From positions 186,001-250,000 of the forward strand of contig NZ_JBLKOA010000006.1 in the NCBI RefSeq assembly GCF_051414135.1: a stretch of DNA of 64,000 nucleotides. The letters run 5' to 3'. Origin of the DNA: Halovenus halobia. Its GTDB lineage: Archaea > Halobacteriota > Halobacteria > Halobacteriales > Haloarculaceae. Shown here in pieces: positions 33,971 through 41,874 of the stretch. Under the pieces are notes generated by a model. It was not told where the DNA came from. It saw only the letters and a list, made by a program, of their open reading frames with translations, and ran no database searches. Every line of letters starts with the position of its first letter. The stretch's first letter is position 1. The position numbers were made by a program, and so were the translations under genes.

Positions 33971-34540
33971 TCACTCGCCGCCGGGGAATTCCTGAAACAG
34001 CGAGTCGAAATCGTCGTCGAACCCCGAGACTGCGGTGTCTGCCTCCGATTCGAGTTCTTCGACGCGAGCGACCATCTCCTGGTACTCGGTGCTCTCCTGT
34101 AGCTCCGAGGGTGTCTTCTCGGCTTCCAGCGTCGCCTTTTTCGAGGTCAGCGCGAAGTATTCTTGGAGGGTCTCGTTGTACTCGTCGCGTTCGAGCATGG
34201 AGTCGACTGCGTCGTCGAGGTCCTCCCGCATAACGGGTTTCGTGAGATAATCGTCGAACTCCATCGAGACAATATCGAAATCGGGGTCGACAGCGGTGAC
34301 CATGACAACTCGGCAGTCGAGTTCCTGTTCGCGAATTCGCTCCAACACTTCGTCGCCGGAGTAATCAGGCATCTGGCGGTCGAGAAAGACAATATCGACG
34401 TCAGTGTCGACCTTTTCGAGTGCCTCCTCGCCGCCGTAGGCGGTCCGGACTTCGTGGTCCATCTCGAGCCACGTGGTATAGAGATCGGCGATATCCTGCT
34501 CGTCATCGACAACAAGTATTGTAGTGTGTTCGTCGGTCAT
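33971..34540 (-). CDS. Response regulator with receiver and HalX domains (second copy)
   Basis: 189 residues with the same plan as 1838-2407. The phosphorylatable Asp is about 54 in IVFLDRQMPDYSG, the conserved Lys is in YLTKPV, and the HalX helices (LDEYNETLQEYFALTSKKATLEAEK-like) follow. No kinase gene is adjacent. The only clear TATA upstream is at about 34,705-34,713, so the transcript would have an unusually long leader of about 140 bases with two hairpins (34,567-34,601 and 34,603-34,627). Its likely job is signal relay to an unknown output. Confidence 0.85.
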   Translation of the reverse strand: MTDEHTTILVVDDEQDIADLYTTWLEMDHEVRTAYGGEEALEKVDTDVDIVFLDRQMPDYSGDEVLERIREQELDCRVVMVTAVDPDFDIVSMEFDDYLTKPVMREDLDDAVDSMLERDEYNETLQEYFALTSKKATLEAEKTPSELQESTEYQEMVARVEELESEADTAVSGFDDDFDSLFQEFPGGE

Positions 34541-34602
34541 AGCTGTCAAATCCGTCGACTCTCGGTCCACACAGTGGCCCCCAACCTGTCCACCGCTGTG
34601 GC

Positions 34603-34627
34603 GTTCGGGGATAATCTCTCCCCGAAC
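34603..34627. promoter_or_regulatory. 9-bp hairpin in the leader of the second HalX gene
   Basis: GTTCGGGGA (34,603-34,611) and TCCCCGAAC (34,619-34,627) are perfect complements around the 7-base loop TAATCTC. A second, weaker stem (CCACA / TGTGG) lies next to it at 34,567-34,601. Leaders are rare in haloarchaeal genes, so this is a candidate regulatory RNA element or protein-binding operator. Confidence 0.5.
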
Positions 34628-34777
34628 GAAGCCGAGGTGCTCGACTGAGACGACCCCCTCGACTGTATCTCTATTCGCTGCACACTTGCGGTATGGAGGA
34701 GTGGAATTAAAATAGTATCGGCTATCGCCGCTCACCGTAGTAATTACGTAACCTCTATTCTGCTCGCGGCCCAACCA

Positions 34778-35224
34778 GTGTTCGTGTCCCTCGAGTCCCC
34801 AGACCCGACGGTCGTCCACACGGTAGTCGTGACTGCCGACGATCTCACGTCGGCGCTGGAAACCAACCGGGCCAGCGGCGAGCACGCCGTGCTCCGGATC
34901 ACGCCGCCGTTTAGCGGCCGTATGCGAGCACGGCTGCACGTCGAACTCGACGAGGCGTACGAACAGACACCGGAACCAGTCCACATCGAACCGCGGCAAC
35001 TTGTCGACGATTCGCTGCCCGCGTACCCCCGTCCCGCCGACACCGAAGACGAACTCCGGGCCGACCCAGAGCGAGAATATTCCGTTGAGCGCCACCGAGA
35101 GTACCACGCGTCGGCCGTCGAACAGTGGCGCGAGCAGATTCCCGACGCGGTTACAGCGACCGCGACGGTCGAGACACCAACCGGCCCAACGACTGTTGAT
35201 GTCTCGCTACTTGGCAACTCTTAG
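34778..35224 (+). CDS. Haloarchaea-type hypothetical protein of 148 residues
   Basis: Soluble acidic protein. Its start (DPTVVHTVVVTADDLTSALE) and ALRITPPFSGRMRARLH-like core (AVLRITPPFSGRMRARLH) read like a conserved haloarchaeal family that I cannot name safely. No catalytic motif. Start codon is GTG, either at 34,778 or at 34,784; a TATA-like TAATTACGTA at 34,741-34,750 fits 34,778. Function unknown. Confidence 0.7.
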   Translation: MFVSLESPDPTVVHTVVVTADDLTSALETNRASGEHAVLRITPPFSGRMRARLHVELDEAYEQTPEPVHIEPRQLVDDSLPAYPRPADTEDELRADPEREYSVERHREYHASAVEQWREQIPDAVTATATVETPTGPTTVDVSLLGNS

Positions 35225-35372
35225 TTACCTGTTTAGACAATAGTATAAAATGTCTTAGCTCCTGAGAAGGGTTCGTTAAACGTTGTCAGGGTTGGTCGTC
35301 GGCGGTGAAATAGCGCGAAGGCTCTTACGGTTATATATGATGTCTTACCGTATACAGAGTTAGGTGCGCCAC

Positions 35373-35618
35373 ATGTCCAGCTCCTCCATCACCGACCCCC
35401 GCTCACTCCGCGAGACCGTCAGCACGCTGTCGGTCCCACGGCTGCTCGCACGGCCCGTCAAGCAGCTGTCCTTCTGGGCAGCGATTGTCCTCCCGTTCAT
35501 GCACCTCTCGCTGTTATGGACTGGGTTAGATTCCCCGTCGATGACTGCCGCCTTCATTGGACTCGTGGCGCTCAACATCTGCACGCTGTATCTCGGACAC
35601 ACGCACGGCCGAGACTGA
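35373..35618 (+). CDS. Small membrane protein with two helices
   Basis: 81 residues: a polar N-terminus (MSSSSITDPRSLRETVSTL), then hydrophobic segments at about 31-48 and 54-73. No catalytic motif. The TATA-like TTATATATG (near 35,331-35,340) lies about 35 bp upstream. The neighbouring RNase HI-like gene starts 60 bp downstream with its own promoter. Confidence 0.65.
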   Translation: MSSSSITDPRSLRETVSTLSVPRLLARPVKQLSFWAAIVLPFMHLSLLWTGLDSPSMTAAFIGLVALNICTLYLGHTHGRD

Positions 35619-35648
35619 GAACGGACTGCCACCGAATTGACCGACAGA

Positions 35649-35656
35649 TTTTAAGG
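35649..35656 (+). promoter_or_regulatory. TATA box of the RNase HI-like gene
   Basis: TTTTAAGG is centred about 27 bases before the ATG at 35,679, matching a leaderless transcript. Confidence 0.5.
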
Positions 35657-35678
35657 TATTTCGGGCTGTATAGAACGT

Positions 35679-36299
35679 ATGGCCGCATATGGCCGGCCGT
35701 CATTGCGCGATTTGTTCGACGAAGCACCGACGCCGCACATTGCCCATCCGCCGGCGACCCACCACCGGGATTTCTACGTGGCGACAGATGGCTCGTTCAG
35801 AGCCTCCGGTGGCGGACTCGGCGTCGTCATCGAAACGCGGGATGGAACACGGGTAACGCGCCTGTCGGTCCCCAACGAAGCCCCGGATAACAACGTTGCT
35901 GAGTACCGGGCACTCCATCTCGGTCTGGACGTGCTTGCGACACGCACACCGCAAACCGCACGTGTCGGGCTTCTCGTCGACCACGACCAACTGGCCGCGA
36001 ACATCAACGCCTCAGTGCTGGCGACACGTGACCGACGCTATGAGTCTGCACACTCTGTCTCGGTCCCCGCCCAGACAGGCCACCACTGGCGAGGGATTCG
36101 TGCCCGCCTCTGTGGCCTCGAAGAGGTGCGAGCGGCCCGGATCAACAGCGACCACAATCCGGCTCACCCGCTGGCGAACGCCCCAGGGCAGTACGCCCAC
36201 GTCAACGACGAAGCCGAACGCTGTGTCCGGCCGACCCAGCCTTCCACAGGTGAACAGATTCCGCCGCCGTCCCGGTCGGACCGCGGCGCGAGCGACTAA
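35679..36299 (+). CDS. rnhA: Ribonuclease HI-like protein
   Basis: 206 residues. The RNase H fold motifs are visible: the first Asp in FYVATDGSF (about 37), Glu in NNVAEYRALHLGL, a strand with Asp in VGLLVDHDQL, and the late Asp in HVNDEAER. The family removes RNA from RNA-DNA hybrids such as primers and R-loops. The C-terminus (after 185) is a Ser/Pro-rich polar tail. The N-terminal 30 residues (YGRPSLRDLFDEAPTPHIAH) are specific to this type and may bind nucleic acid or a partner. Confidence 0.85.
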   Translation: MAAYGRPSLRDLFDEAPTPHIAHPPATHHRDFYVATDGSFRASGGGLGVVIETRDGTRVTRLSVPNEAPDNNVAEYRALHLGLDVLATRTPQTARVGLLVDHDQLAANINASVLATRDRRYESAHSVSVPAQTGHHWRGIRARLCGLEEVRAARINSDHNPAHPLANAPGQYAHVNDEAERCVRPTQPSTGEQIPPPSRSDRGASD

Positions 36300-36494
36300 C
36301 GGCCGTTCTACTCCTGTTCTTTTCGGCGATTATATGATAGATAAACTACTGCTATCGCTGTGTCTGTATTTCCATAAGTTATGAGAATAGCTGCTGTAAA
36401 GCTTTAGTGACTTCCCTGTGAATTGGCTCAACGTCACTGGCGGAAATTTTAAATACAGCAATACCTCTATATTTTCGTGAAGGGGTGGACTAAA
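36300..36494. other. A+T-rich intergenic stretch without a gene
   Basis: About 195 bp, clearly richer in A+T than its neighbours, containing GATTATATGATAG, ATTTTAAATAC and TCTATATTTTCG. The last one lies about 26 bp before the ATG at 36,495 and is the best TATA for that gene. I see no ORF or clear repeats. Confidence 0.6.
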
Positions 36495-36743
36495 ATGGCA
36501 GTGAGTCGCAACACCGAGCACAGTCACTCGGAGACGCTCTGGGAACGCGTGTTCGGCCAGTTGTCGAGACACGACCTGGTCTTGACTGCCATTCCGCTCG
36601 TCTTTGCAACAGCACTGCTCGTCACTGCTGTGTTGCCCGTTCCGTTTCTAGCATCGCTCGGTGCGGGCGCGCTGACGAGTGTTGGACTGCTGGTCGACGC
36701 GCTGTTTGTGCATCCGCCAGTCGACGCTGGTCCAGAGTTCTGA
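36495..36743 (+). CDS. Small membrane protein with two helices
   Basis: 82 residues. A charged N-terminus (RNTEHSHSETLWERVFGQLSRHD) precedes hydrophobic segments at about 27-48 and 50-70, and the end is short and polar. I use the ATG at 36,495 because the TATA at about 36,467 gives a leaderless mRNA; an in-frame GTG at 36,477 is possible. It converges on the CDP-alcohol transferase gene with one base between stops. Function unknown. Confidence 0.65.
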   Translation: MAVSRNTEHSHSETLWERVFGQLSRHDLVLTAIPLVFATALLVTAVLPVPFLASLGAGALTSVGLLVDALFVHPPVDAGPEF

Positions 36744-36744
36744 G

Positions 36745-37353
36745 TCAGGAGAGTTCGCGCATCGCGAAGTAAAACCGCTGGAGAGCGGTCACGTGGCCGA
36801 CCACTGCGAAGACGATTAGCAGCAAGCCAACTGGCGTGAACCCAGCGACTGGTATGTTGACGAACGCGGCGATGGCAGTGACGACACCGGTCAGTGCGAG
36901 TCGGTCTGCTCGTCCCAGCACGCCGCCGTAGACCCGGTCGAGGTTGACTGCCTGGGCCTGTGTCCCGAGATACGAGGTCATGAGGACGCCGGTAATCGCC
37001 GCGAGGCCGAGTGCATACGCGCCGAGGCCGGCAGCGAGGCCGCCGATAATAATAATATCTGCGTAGCGGTCGAGGACGTGGTCCAACAGGTCACCAGCCC
37101 GGGAGTCGGTTCCGAGTTCCCGGGCGAGGTTGCCGTCGACCAGATCGAGAATTCCGTTCAGGAGCACGAACACCGCGCCACCGAGATAGAATAGTTGTGT
37201 CTCTCCAGCGGCGATGAACGCCCCGGCCGCACCGATTGCGGCCAGTAGCGCGAGGATGCTGATGCCGTCTGGAGTCAATCCGACGCGCTTGGCGGTGCTG
37301 ACAAGCGGTTCCATCAGTCGGTCGGCCAGCGGCCGGAGCGCGTCGAGTGTCAT
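36745..37353 (-). CDS. CDP-alcohol phosphatidyltransferase
   Basis: 202 residues, with about six membrane helices. The family motif D-x2-D-G-x2-A-R-x8-G-x3-D-x3-D is complete in DLVDGNLARELGTDSRAGDLLDHVLD. It moves a CDP-activated archaetidyl group onto an alcohol; archaetidylinositol-phosphate synthase is a likely role given size and conserved sequence, but serine or glycerol acceptors are not excluded. Last gene of a three-gene operon after hisC and the adenylate kinase, with an ATGA overlap (37,350-37,353). Confidence 0.85.
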   Translation of the reverse strand: MTLDALRPLADRLMEPLVSTAKRVGLTPDGISILALLAAIGAAGAFIAAGETQLFYLGGAVFVLLNGILDLVDGNLARELGTDSRAGDLLDHVLDRYADIIIIGGLAAGLGAYALGLAAITGVLMTSYLGTQAQAVNLDRVYGGVLGRADRLALTGVVTAIAAFVNIPVAGFTPVGLLLIVFAVVGHVTALQRFYFAMRELS

Positions 37354-37853
37354 AGATACTCAGCGTACGACACTGTCCCAGCGCTCGGTTCTCGCGTCCC
37401 CGCAATAACCGATTCGATCTCTGCCGCCGTCTGCTCGGCCGACCTGTCCGTCGTTTCGATCTCGTAGACTGCGTCGAGACCGTGGCGGTTGACAGCCTCC
37501 CCGAGAATCACGTCCAGTGCTTCGCTCTCGGCGTTCTCGGTGACTGACGCCGTGCTTTCGCGCTCGGCTAGACGCTGCTCGATTTGCTCGGGATGACAGC
37601 GCAGGACGACGACCCGGTCTGCTGGGAGATTGTGCGCCAGGTGTGACTCGAACACGACGTCGGTCTGGCCGTCGAGATATGCTTCGACCGCCTCGAGGTC
37701 GACAATTGCGGAGTCTCGCTCGTCGTCGTGGCCCGTTGTCAGCCCTTCTTCGGTGATGATGTCGTTGAGATGCAGCACATCCAGGTCGGTATCGAGCAGT
37801 TCTGTTGCGGTCGTCTTGCCGGTCCCGGGCGTGCCGGTCACGGCGACGCGCAT
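37350..37853 (-). CDS. Adenylate kinase AK6/Fap7-type
   Basis: 167 residues. It has a P-loop (GTPGTGKTT), the conserved FESHLAHNLPADRVVVLRC region and short lid typical of the AK6 family (adenylate kinase/ATPase acting in small ribosomal subunit maturation in eukaryotes and archaea). The start at 37,853 (ATG) overlaps the hisC TGA; an in-frame GTG just before it would add one residue. Middle gene of an operon with hisC and a lipid-headgroup transferase; the link between them is not obvious from function. Confidence 0.85.
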   Translation of the reverse strand: MRVAVTGTPGTGKTTATELLDTDLDVLHLNDIITEEGLTTGHDDERDSAIVDLEAVEAYLDGQTDVVFESHLAHNLPADRVVVLRCHPEQIEQRLAERESTASVTENAESEALDVILGEAVNRHGLDAVYEIETTDRSAEQTAAEIESVIAGTREPSAGTVSYAEYL

Positions 37854-38923
37854 CACTCAAGCACCTCGTTAATTGTCTCGACCGCTCGCCGCGTCTGTGG
37901 CTCAGTTCCGCAGGTGACCCGCACACACTCCGGCAGGCCGAAACTCCCACAGTCCCGGATGATGACGCCCTCGGACTGGGTTGTCTCCGCAACGGTGCTC
38001 GCGTCGCCAACCTCTGCGAGGACGAAATTCCCGCCGCTATCCCACGTTTCCGCCGCGAGGTTGTCGTGCAGATACTCCCGCGCCCAGCGTGCCCCCTCGA
38101 CTGTGCGTTCGAGGTGTTGTTCGTCCTCAAGCGCTGCGAGTCCGGCGACGCAGGCGAGTTTGTTCACCGCGAACGGTGTGTTGATCTGGTCGTACGCCTC
38201 GGCCCATGCTTCGGGAACCAACCCGTAGCCGACCCGCAACCCGGCCAGCCCGTAGGTCTTCGAGAAGGTCCGCAACACCGCGACATTCTCTCGCTTGTCG
38301 AGCAACGACCGCGCCGAGGCCTGGTCGGTGAACTCGCCGTAGGCTTCGTCGACGACAACCAGCGTATTTTCGTCGACTTCGCCGGCGAGTCGGTCGATTT
38401 CTTCCAGTGGCATCTCCGACCCTGTCGGGTTGTGCGGCGTCGTCACGTACACCATCCGCTGGCCATCGTAGGCCTCCAGCACCATCTCCGCAGACTGCGC
38501 GAACCCGTCAGACTTGCTGAGTCGGTACTGGTCCACGCTCGCGCCGTGTGACCGCGCGCTCATCGGATAGTACGCAAAGCCGGGGTCCGGCGCGAGCACT
38601 CGGTCGTTGTCTCGGATGAACGTCCGGCTGAGATAATCCAGCAACCCGTCGCCGCCGGGGGTCAGCCAGACCTGCGCCGGCGTCACTTCCCACTTCTCTG
38701 CGATAGCTTCGGTGAGATCGGTGTGGGAGGACTTCGGATACGTATGGATCTGTCCGACTGCGTCCTCGATGGCTTCGACGGCTGCTGGGCTGGGACCGTA
38801 TGGGTTCTCGTTGGAGGAGAGTTTCACCAGCCCGTCAGGGTCGAGGCCGAGTTCCCGTGCGACCTCTTCGACGCCGCGTCCGGCACGGTAGGGGACGTGT
38901 GCCGACAGATCCCGTGTTTCCAT
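37853..38923 (-). CDS. hisC: Histidinol-phosphate aminotransferase
   Basis: 356 residues. PLP-dependent fold type I enzyme giving histidinol phosphate from imidazole acetol phosphate and glutamate. KLSSNENPYGPSP at the N-terminus, NPTG in the middle and the PLP lysine in RTFSKTYGLAGLRVGYG are all typical. The longer in-frame start adds 13 residues and is less likely than the ATG at 38,923. First gene of an operon. HisF is far away at 18,013, so the histidine genes are scattered. Confidence 0.93.
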   Translation of the reverse strand: METRDLSAHVPYRAGRGVEEVARELGLDPDGLVKLSSNENPYGPSPAAVEAIEDAVGQIHTYPKSSHTDLTEAIAEKWEVTPAQVWLTPGGDGLLDYLSRTFIRDNDRVLAPDPGFAYYPMSARSHGASVDQYRLSKSDGFAQSAEMVLEAYDGQRMVYVTTPHNPTGSEMPLEEIDRLAGEVDENTLVVVDEAYGEFTDQASARSLLDKRENVAVLRTFSKTYGLAGLRVGYGLVPEAWAEAYDQINTPFAVNKLACVAGLAALEDEQHLERTVEGARWAREYLHDNLAAETWDSGGNFVLAEVGDASTVAETTQSEGVIIRDCGSFGLPECVRVTCGTEPQTRRAVETINEVLE

Positions 38924-39003
38924 GCCCGGTACAAACAGGCGGCTAAGGTTAAGTGTGGCCATCCACGAAAACGGTTTTTGCGCCCGCTGTCGAACGGCTG
39001 GTA

Positions 39004-39076
39004 GGGCGTGTGGCCTAGCGGATAGGGCGAGAGGTTCCTAACCTCTCGATCCCGGGTTCGAATCCCGGCACGCCCG
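39004..39076 (+). tRNA. tRNA-Arg (anticodon CCT)
   Basis: Acceptor stem GGGCGTG / CACGCCC, anticodon stem AGAGG / CCTCT around TTCCTAA, T-arm CCGGG-TTCGAAT-CCCGG, discriminator G. The anticodon CCT reads AGG. No intron, and CCA is not encoded. Confidence 0.95.
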
Positions 39077-39560
39077 TGCAGGGAGGAGCACCGCGACGAC
39101 CGAACCGGAACCGGGATTCGAGGTAGACCGAGGTTCTGCGCGAAGCGCAGGTTCTCGGGCGTGGTTCGAATCCCGGCACGCTCGCTCACGGTGTTCGCTC
39201 GCGTGCCGTAGCTCGAAAACGCTACGCGTTTTCTCACTCCCGGCACGCCCGCTACCACTTTTTACTTCGTCGGGTGCGCTCGCAGTGGCGAGCGCACCGC
39301 TCTCTGCTCACGGCGCGAAGCGCCGTTCGCACGGTCAGCGAAACCTCCGGTTTCGCTTGACTCGCAAAAACTTGGGGGAAAAACTGCCGGACGCTCACTA
39401 CGCTCGCGTCCGGTGTCCTCGGGAGTGAGCACCGCGAACGACCGAGGGCTCGGAAGACGCGTCGCGTCTTCCGGCGAAACGACTCGCTTCGCTCGTCGTA
39501 TGCGTGCCTCGAAACGCTACGCGTTTTCTCACTCCCGGCATGCCCGTGCAGAGATGCACA
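39077..39560. repeat. Palindrome field with displaced tRNA-Arg 3' ends
   Basis: No protein gene. An inverted T-arm copy is at 39,111-39,121 and direct 3'-end copies are at 39,161-39,184, 39,237-39,251 and 39,531-39,547. A 38-bp unit (39,213-39,251) is repeated at 39,509-39,547. At least six perfect hairpins lie between: 39,215-39,233 (8 bp), 39,273-39,298 (11 bp, loop AGTG), 39,311-39,325 (6 bp), 39,337-39,357 (9 bp), 39,387-39,413 (8 bp) and 39,451-39,473 (10 bp), mostly with 3-base loops. Confidence 0.8.
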
Positions 39561-39664
39561 AAACCAGCATACACAAATACTTTGGCAAAACCAACTTGGT
39601 TAACCAAAGCTATTTAGCACTGCCAGAGTGCTGACTAGAAAGACCGGAACACGTCTGGGTAGTA

Positions 39665-39671
39665 TTTTTAT
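39665..39671 (+). promoter_or_regulatory. TATA box of the HPP-UspA gene
   Basis: TTTTTAT lies 26-32 bases before the ATG at 39,697, the leaderless spacing seen elsewhere in the window. Confidence 0.55.
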
Positions 39672-39696
39672 CCGTCCACCGACGAGCGGTATAGTA

Positions 39697-41175
39697 ATGG
39701 GGAAACGCTGGGACCTCGCAGTCCGGTATTTTGTCCGGTTCTGGCGGCGCAAACGCCGCGAACTGCGCCGGTGGCTCGAACGGACGAACACACTTGTCCA
39801 TCTCTCGATTTTGCTCATCGTCCCCATCCTGATTGCGCTCGTGACACTGCTCTCGAATGCTGTTGGTGTGTTCTCCTTTCTCGTCTATCCGCCACTCGTC
39901 TCCGGGGCGTACACGCTGTTTGCTGACCCGGAGGGAAAGTACGCTTCGCCGGTGAAGTTCGTCGGTGGCCTCACCGTCGGCGCGCTGTGTGGCTGGGTCG
40001 CAATTGAACTGACTGCTCGACTCCTGTACGCGACACCAGCAGGACAACTCAACCCTGTCGCTGCCGGCATGACCGTCTTCATGACTGGCCTCGCTGTGTG
40101 GGTGCTGGGCGTCGAGGAACCAGCGGCGTTCTCGATGGCGCTGCTGACGCTGTTCGTTCGTGCGCAGGTCGACGCGCTTGGGCTGTTCGTCCTCGGTGCT
40201 GCAGTTAGCAGCGCAATCGTGGCCGGGACGTTTGCGGCCTGGCGACGGTACATCTACGAACAGCGAGCGCAGTATCTCTACGAAACGACCGACGCCGACG
40301 ACCAGGTACTCGTCCCGATGGTCGGGCCCGACCCTGCCGCGACGGCGATGCTCGCCGCACGTCTTGCGGGCGCACACCGCGCGGGCAAAGTGGTTCTTCT
40401 GGAGATGGTCGACGAAGAACCGATGGCCCGTGCAGAGCGAGCACTGCTGCAAAGCCACGGTGAAACCTCACTGGTCAAAAGCGGCCCGAACCAACCCGAC
40501 GAACCGCTGGTTGCCGACGGTGCTGAACCCCTCGACGAAATCGGGGTGCGCGATGACCTGGACGCGTCGGTCGCTGATATCGAGCGCCACGCCACCGCAA
40601 TCGAAACCGAGGTTGGTGTGCCGTGTCAGGTTGTGGTCGCAACGGCCGGTCCCTCTCCAGCCGATATGGTCTTGGATACGGCACGGGAGGCAAACTGTGA
40701 CCTCATCGCTTCGCCGTACGAAACCGAGAAAGACTGGAGCAGAGAGCTCCTTCGGGGTGATATCGACACGATCATCCACCGCTCGTTCGAGGGACAGACT
40801 CGCTGGCGTCGGATTCTCGTGCCTGTCAACCGGGCGAACGACGTGGCACACAGCATGATCGACTTTGCAACCCGCCTGTCGGCTGAGACTGGCGAAGTCA
40901 GCGTGGCAAGTTTCGTCACCAGTGGCCGTGAACGCCGCCGGGCAGAGGACGTGCTCGCCGACCTCGTCGAGACGTTCTCTGGCAGTATCGAGACGCGAAT
41001 CTCCCGATCAGACCTCGAAGCGTTTCTGACAGACCACGGCGGCGAGTACGACCTCATCATTATCGGTGCAAGTCAGGACCGCTCGACCGCCTCCCGCTTC
41101 GTCTCACCGCCGACGTTCGAGAACATCGACACTGCTGAAATTGACGCGGATATCGCCATTGTCGACCGACACTGA
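39697..41175 (+). CDS. HPP-family membrane domain fused to two UspA-like domains
   Basis: 492 residues. An N-terminal basic stretch (RRKRRELRRWLER) is followed by about five membrane helices with the HPP-type segment FLVYPPLVSGAYTLF and KFVGGLTVGALCGW (about 25-190). Two universal-stress-like alpha/beta domains follow (about 215-365 and 365-492), seen in ADMVLDTAREANCDLIASPYE and WRRILVPVNRANDVAHSM, and DLIIIGASQD. The UspA halves may bind nucleotide and gate or sense for the membrane part. HPP proteins have been linked to nitrite transport in plants and cyanobacteria; whether this applies here is only a guess. Confidence 0.8.
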   Translation: MGKRWDLAVRYFVRFWRRKRRELRRWLERTNTLVHLSILLIVPILIALVTLLSNAVGVFSFLVYPPLVSGAYTLFADPEGKYASPVKFVGGLTVGALCGWVAIELTARLLYATPAGQLNPVAAGMTVFMTGLAVWVLGVEEPAAFSMALLTLFVRAQVDALGLFVLGAAVSSAIVAGTFAAWRRYIYEQRAQYLYETTDADDQVLVPMVGPDPAATAMLAARLAGAHRAGKVVLLEMVDEEPMARAERALLQSHGETSLVKSGPNQPDEPLVADGAEPLDEIGVRDDLDASVADIERHATAIETEVGVPCQVVVATAGPSPADMVLDTAREANCDLIASPYETEKDWSRELLRGDIDTIIHRSFEGQTRWRRILVPVNRANDVAHSMIDFATRLSAETGEVSVASFVTSGRERRRAEDVLADLVETFSGSIETRISRSDLEAFLTDHGGEYDLIIIGASQDRSTASRFVSPPTFENIDTAEIDADIAIVDRH

Positions 41176-41225
41176 CCGCAATCAAACATCGACACATCTA
41201 ATCTCTGCTAGGGGCGAGCAACGGT

Positions 41226-41330
41226 ATGGACGACGAACAGAAGCGCAAACTCGCGGCGATTATTAGCATCGTGCTCTCGCTGGTCGCTATCGGCATCTCG
41301 CTGAGCAGCGCGGGCTACATCCCGCCCTGA
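41226..41330 (+). CDS. Single-helix micro-protein of 34 residues
   Basis: MDDEQKRKLAAIISIVLSLV and on to GYIPP: a charged N-terminus, one membrane helix (about 10-28), and a short end. Protein-like pattern and a stop one base before the convergent HTH gene support it. Promoter is not clear. Function unknown. Confidence 0.6.
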   Translation: MDDEQKRKLAAIISIVLSLVAIGISLSSAGYIPP

Positions 41331-41331
41331 G

Positions 41332-41538
41332 TCAGTCTGCGGCCGTTGGCCCGCCCTGACTGGCGTTGATGTAGCCGCCGCCGGACTCGGTCTCGATCCG
41401 ACCAGCCTGCTGGAGACGCTGACAGTGTCGGCGGACCGTCACCGGATGTGCGTCGAGTGTTGTGGCGATTTCTGTTGCGGTGACCGGGCCCTGCGTGTCA
41501 ACGACCGAGCGGATCGCACCGTCGAGTTTGTGGGACAT
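41332..41538 (-). CDS. Small winged helix-turn-helix protein
   Basis: 68 residues. One winged-HTH domain fills the protein: VTATEIATTLDAHPVTVRRHCQRLQQAGRIE is the HTH and the wing is TESGGGYIN. Likely a DNA-binding regulator of neighbouring genes or a toxin-antitoxin-like component; no partner gene is obvious. The region upstream (41,539-41,662) could hold its operator. Confidence 0.75.
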   Translation of the reverse strand: MSHKLDGAIRSVVDTQGPVTATEIATTLDAHPVTVRRHCQRLQQAGRIETESGGGYINASQGGPTAAD

Positions 41539-41662
41539 GCCTACCGTCCACTACGACTGGACGGTAATATATGACACGCCACACCATTGTTGGGTTTTAT
41601 TGCCCCTTGTGTGCGGGCACAGAAATCGTAGCGTCCTTGTGATTGCTGGCCACAGCGTAGGT

Positions 41663-41863
41663 ATGGACGGAGTGTCGCCCGGTGAAGAGGGTCGGTCATT
41701 CCTCAGTCACCTTCGACAACTCGACCACTGGACGTTTCTGCTCGCGCTCGGGCTTGTCCTCGCCAACATCGCCGTGGAGTCGTGGTATCTCAGCGCCGCG
41801 GCCGCGGTGCTGTTGCTCGTTGCACTTGGGTACGACGCGTGGGAGTTCTACGCGGCGGAGTGA
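41663..41863 (+). CDS. Small two-helix membrane protein
   Basis: 66 residues. The N-terminus (VSPGEEGRSFLSHLRQLDHWT) is polar, then come two hydrophobic segments (FLLALGLVLANIAV and AAAAVLLLVALGY) and a short acidic end. Twelve bases separate it from the next small membrane gene, with which it likely forms an operon. No function can be given. Confidence 0.65.
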   Translation: MDGVSPGEEGRSFLSHLRQLDHWTFLLALGLVLANIAVESWYLSAAAAVLLLVALGYDAWEFYAAE

Positions 41864-41874
41864 GCGGGAAAGCT

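Noticed and set aside
36300..36494. Replication origin in the A+T-rich gap
   Set aside because: No origin recognition box repeats and no orc1/cdc6 gene nearby; the A+T content is explained by promoters.
39077..39560. CRISPR array
   Set aside because: The repeated units differ in length and are internally palindromic, spacers are not uniform and no cas gene is near.
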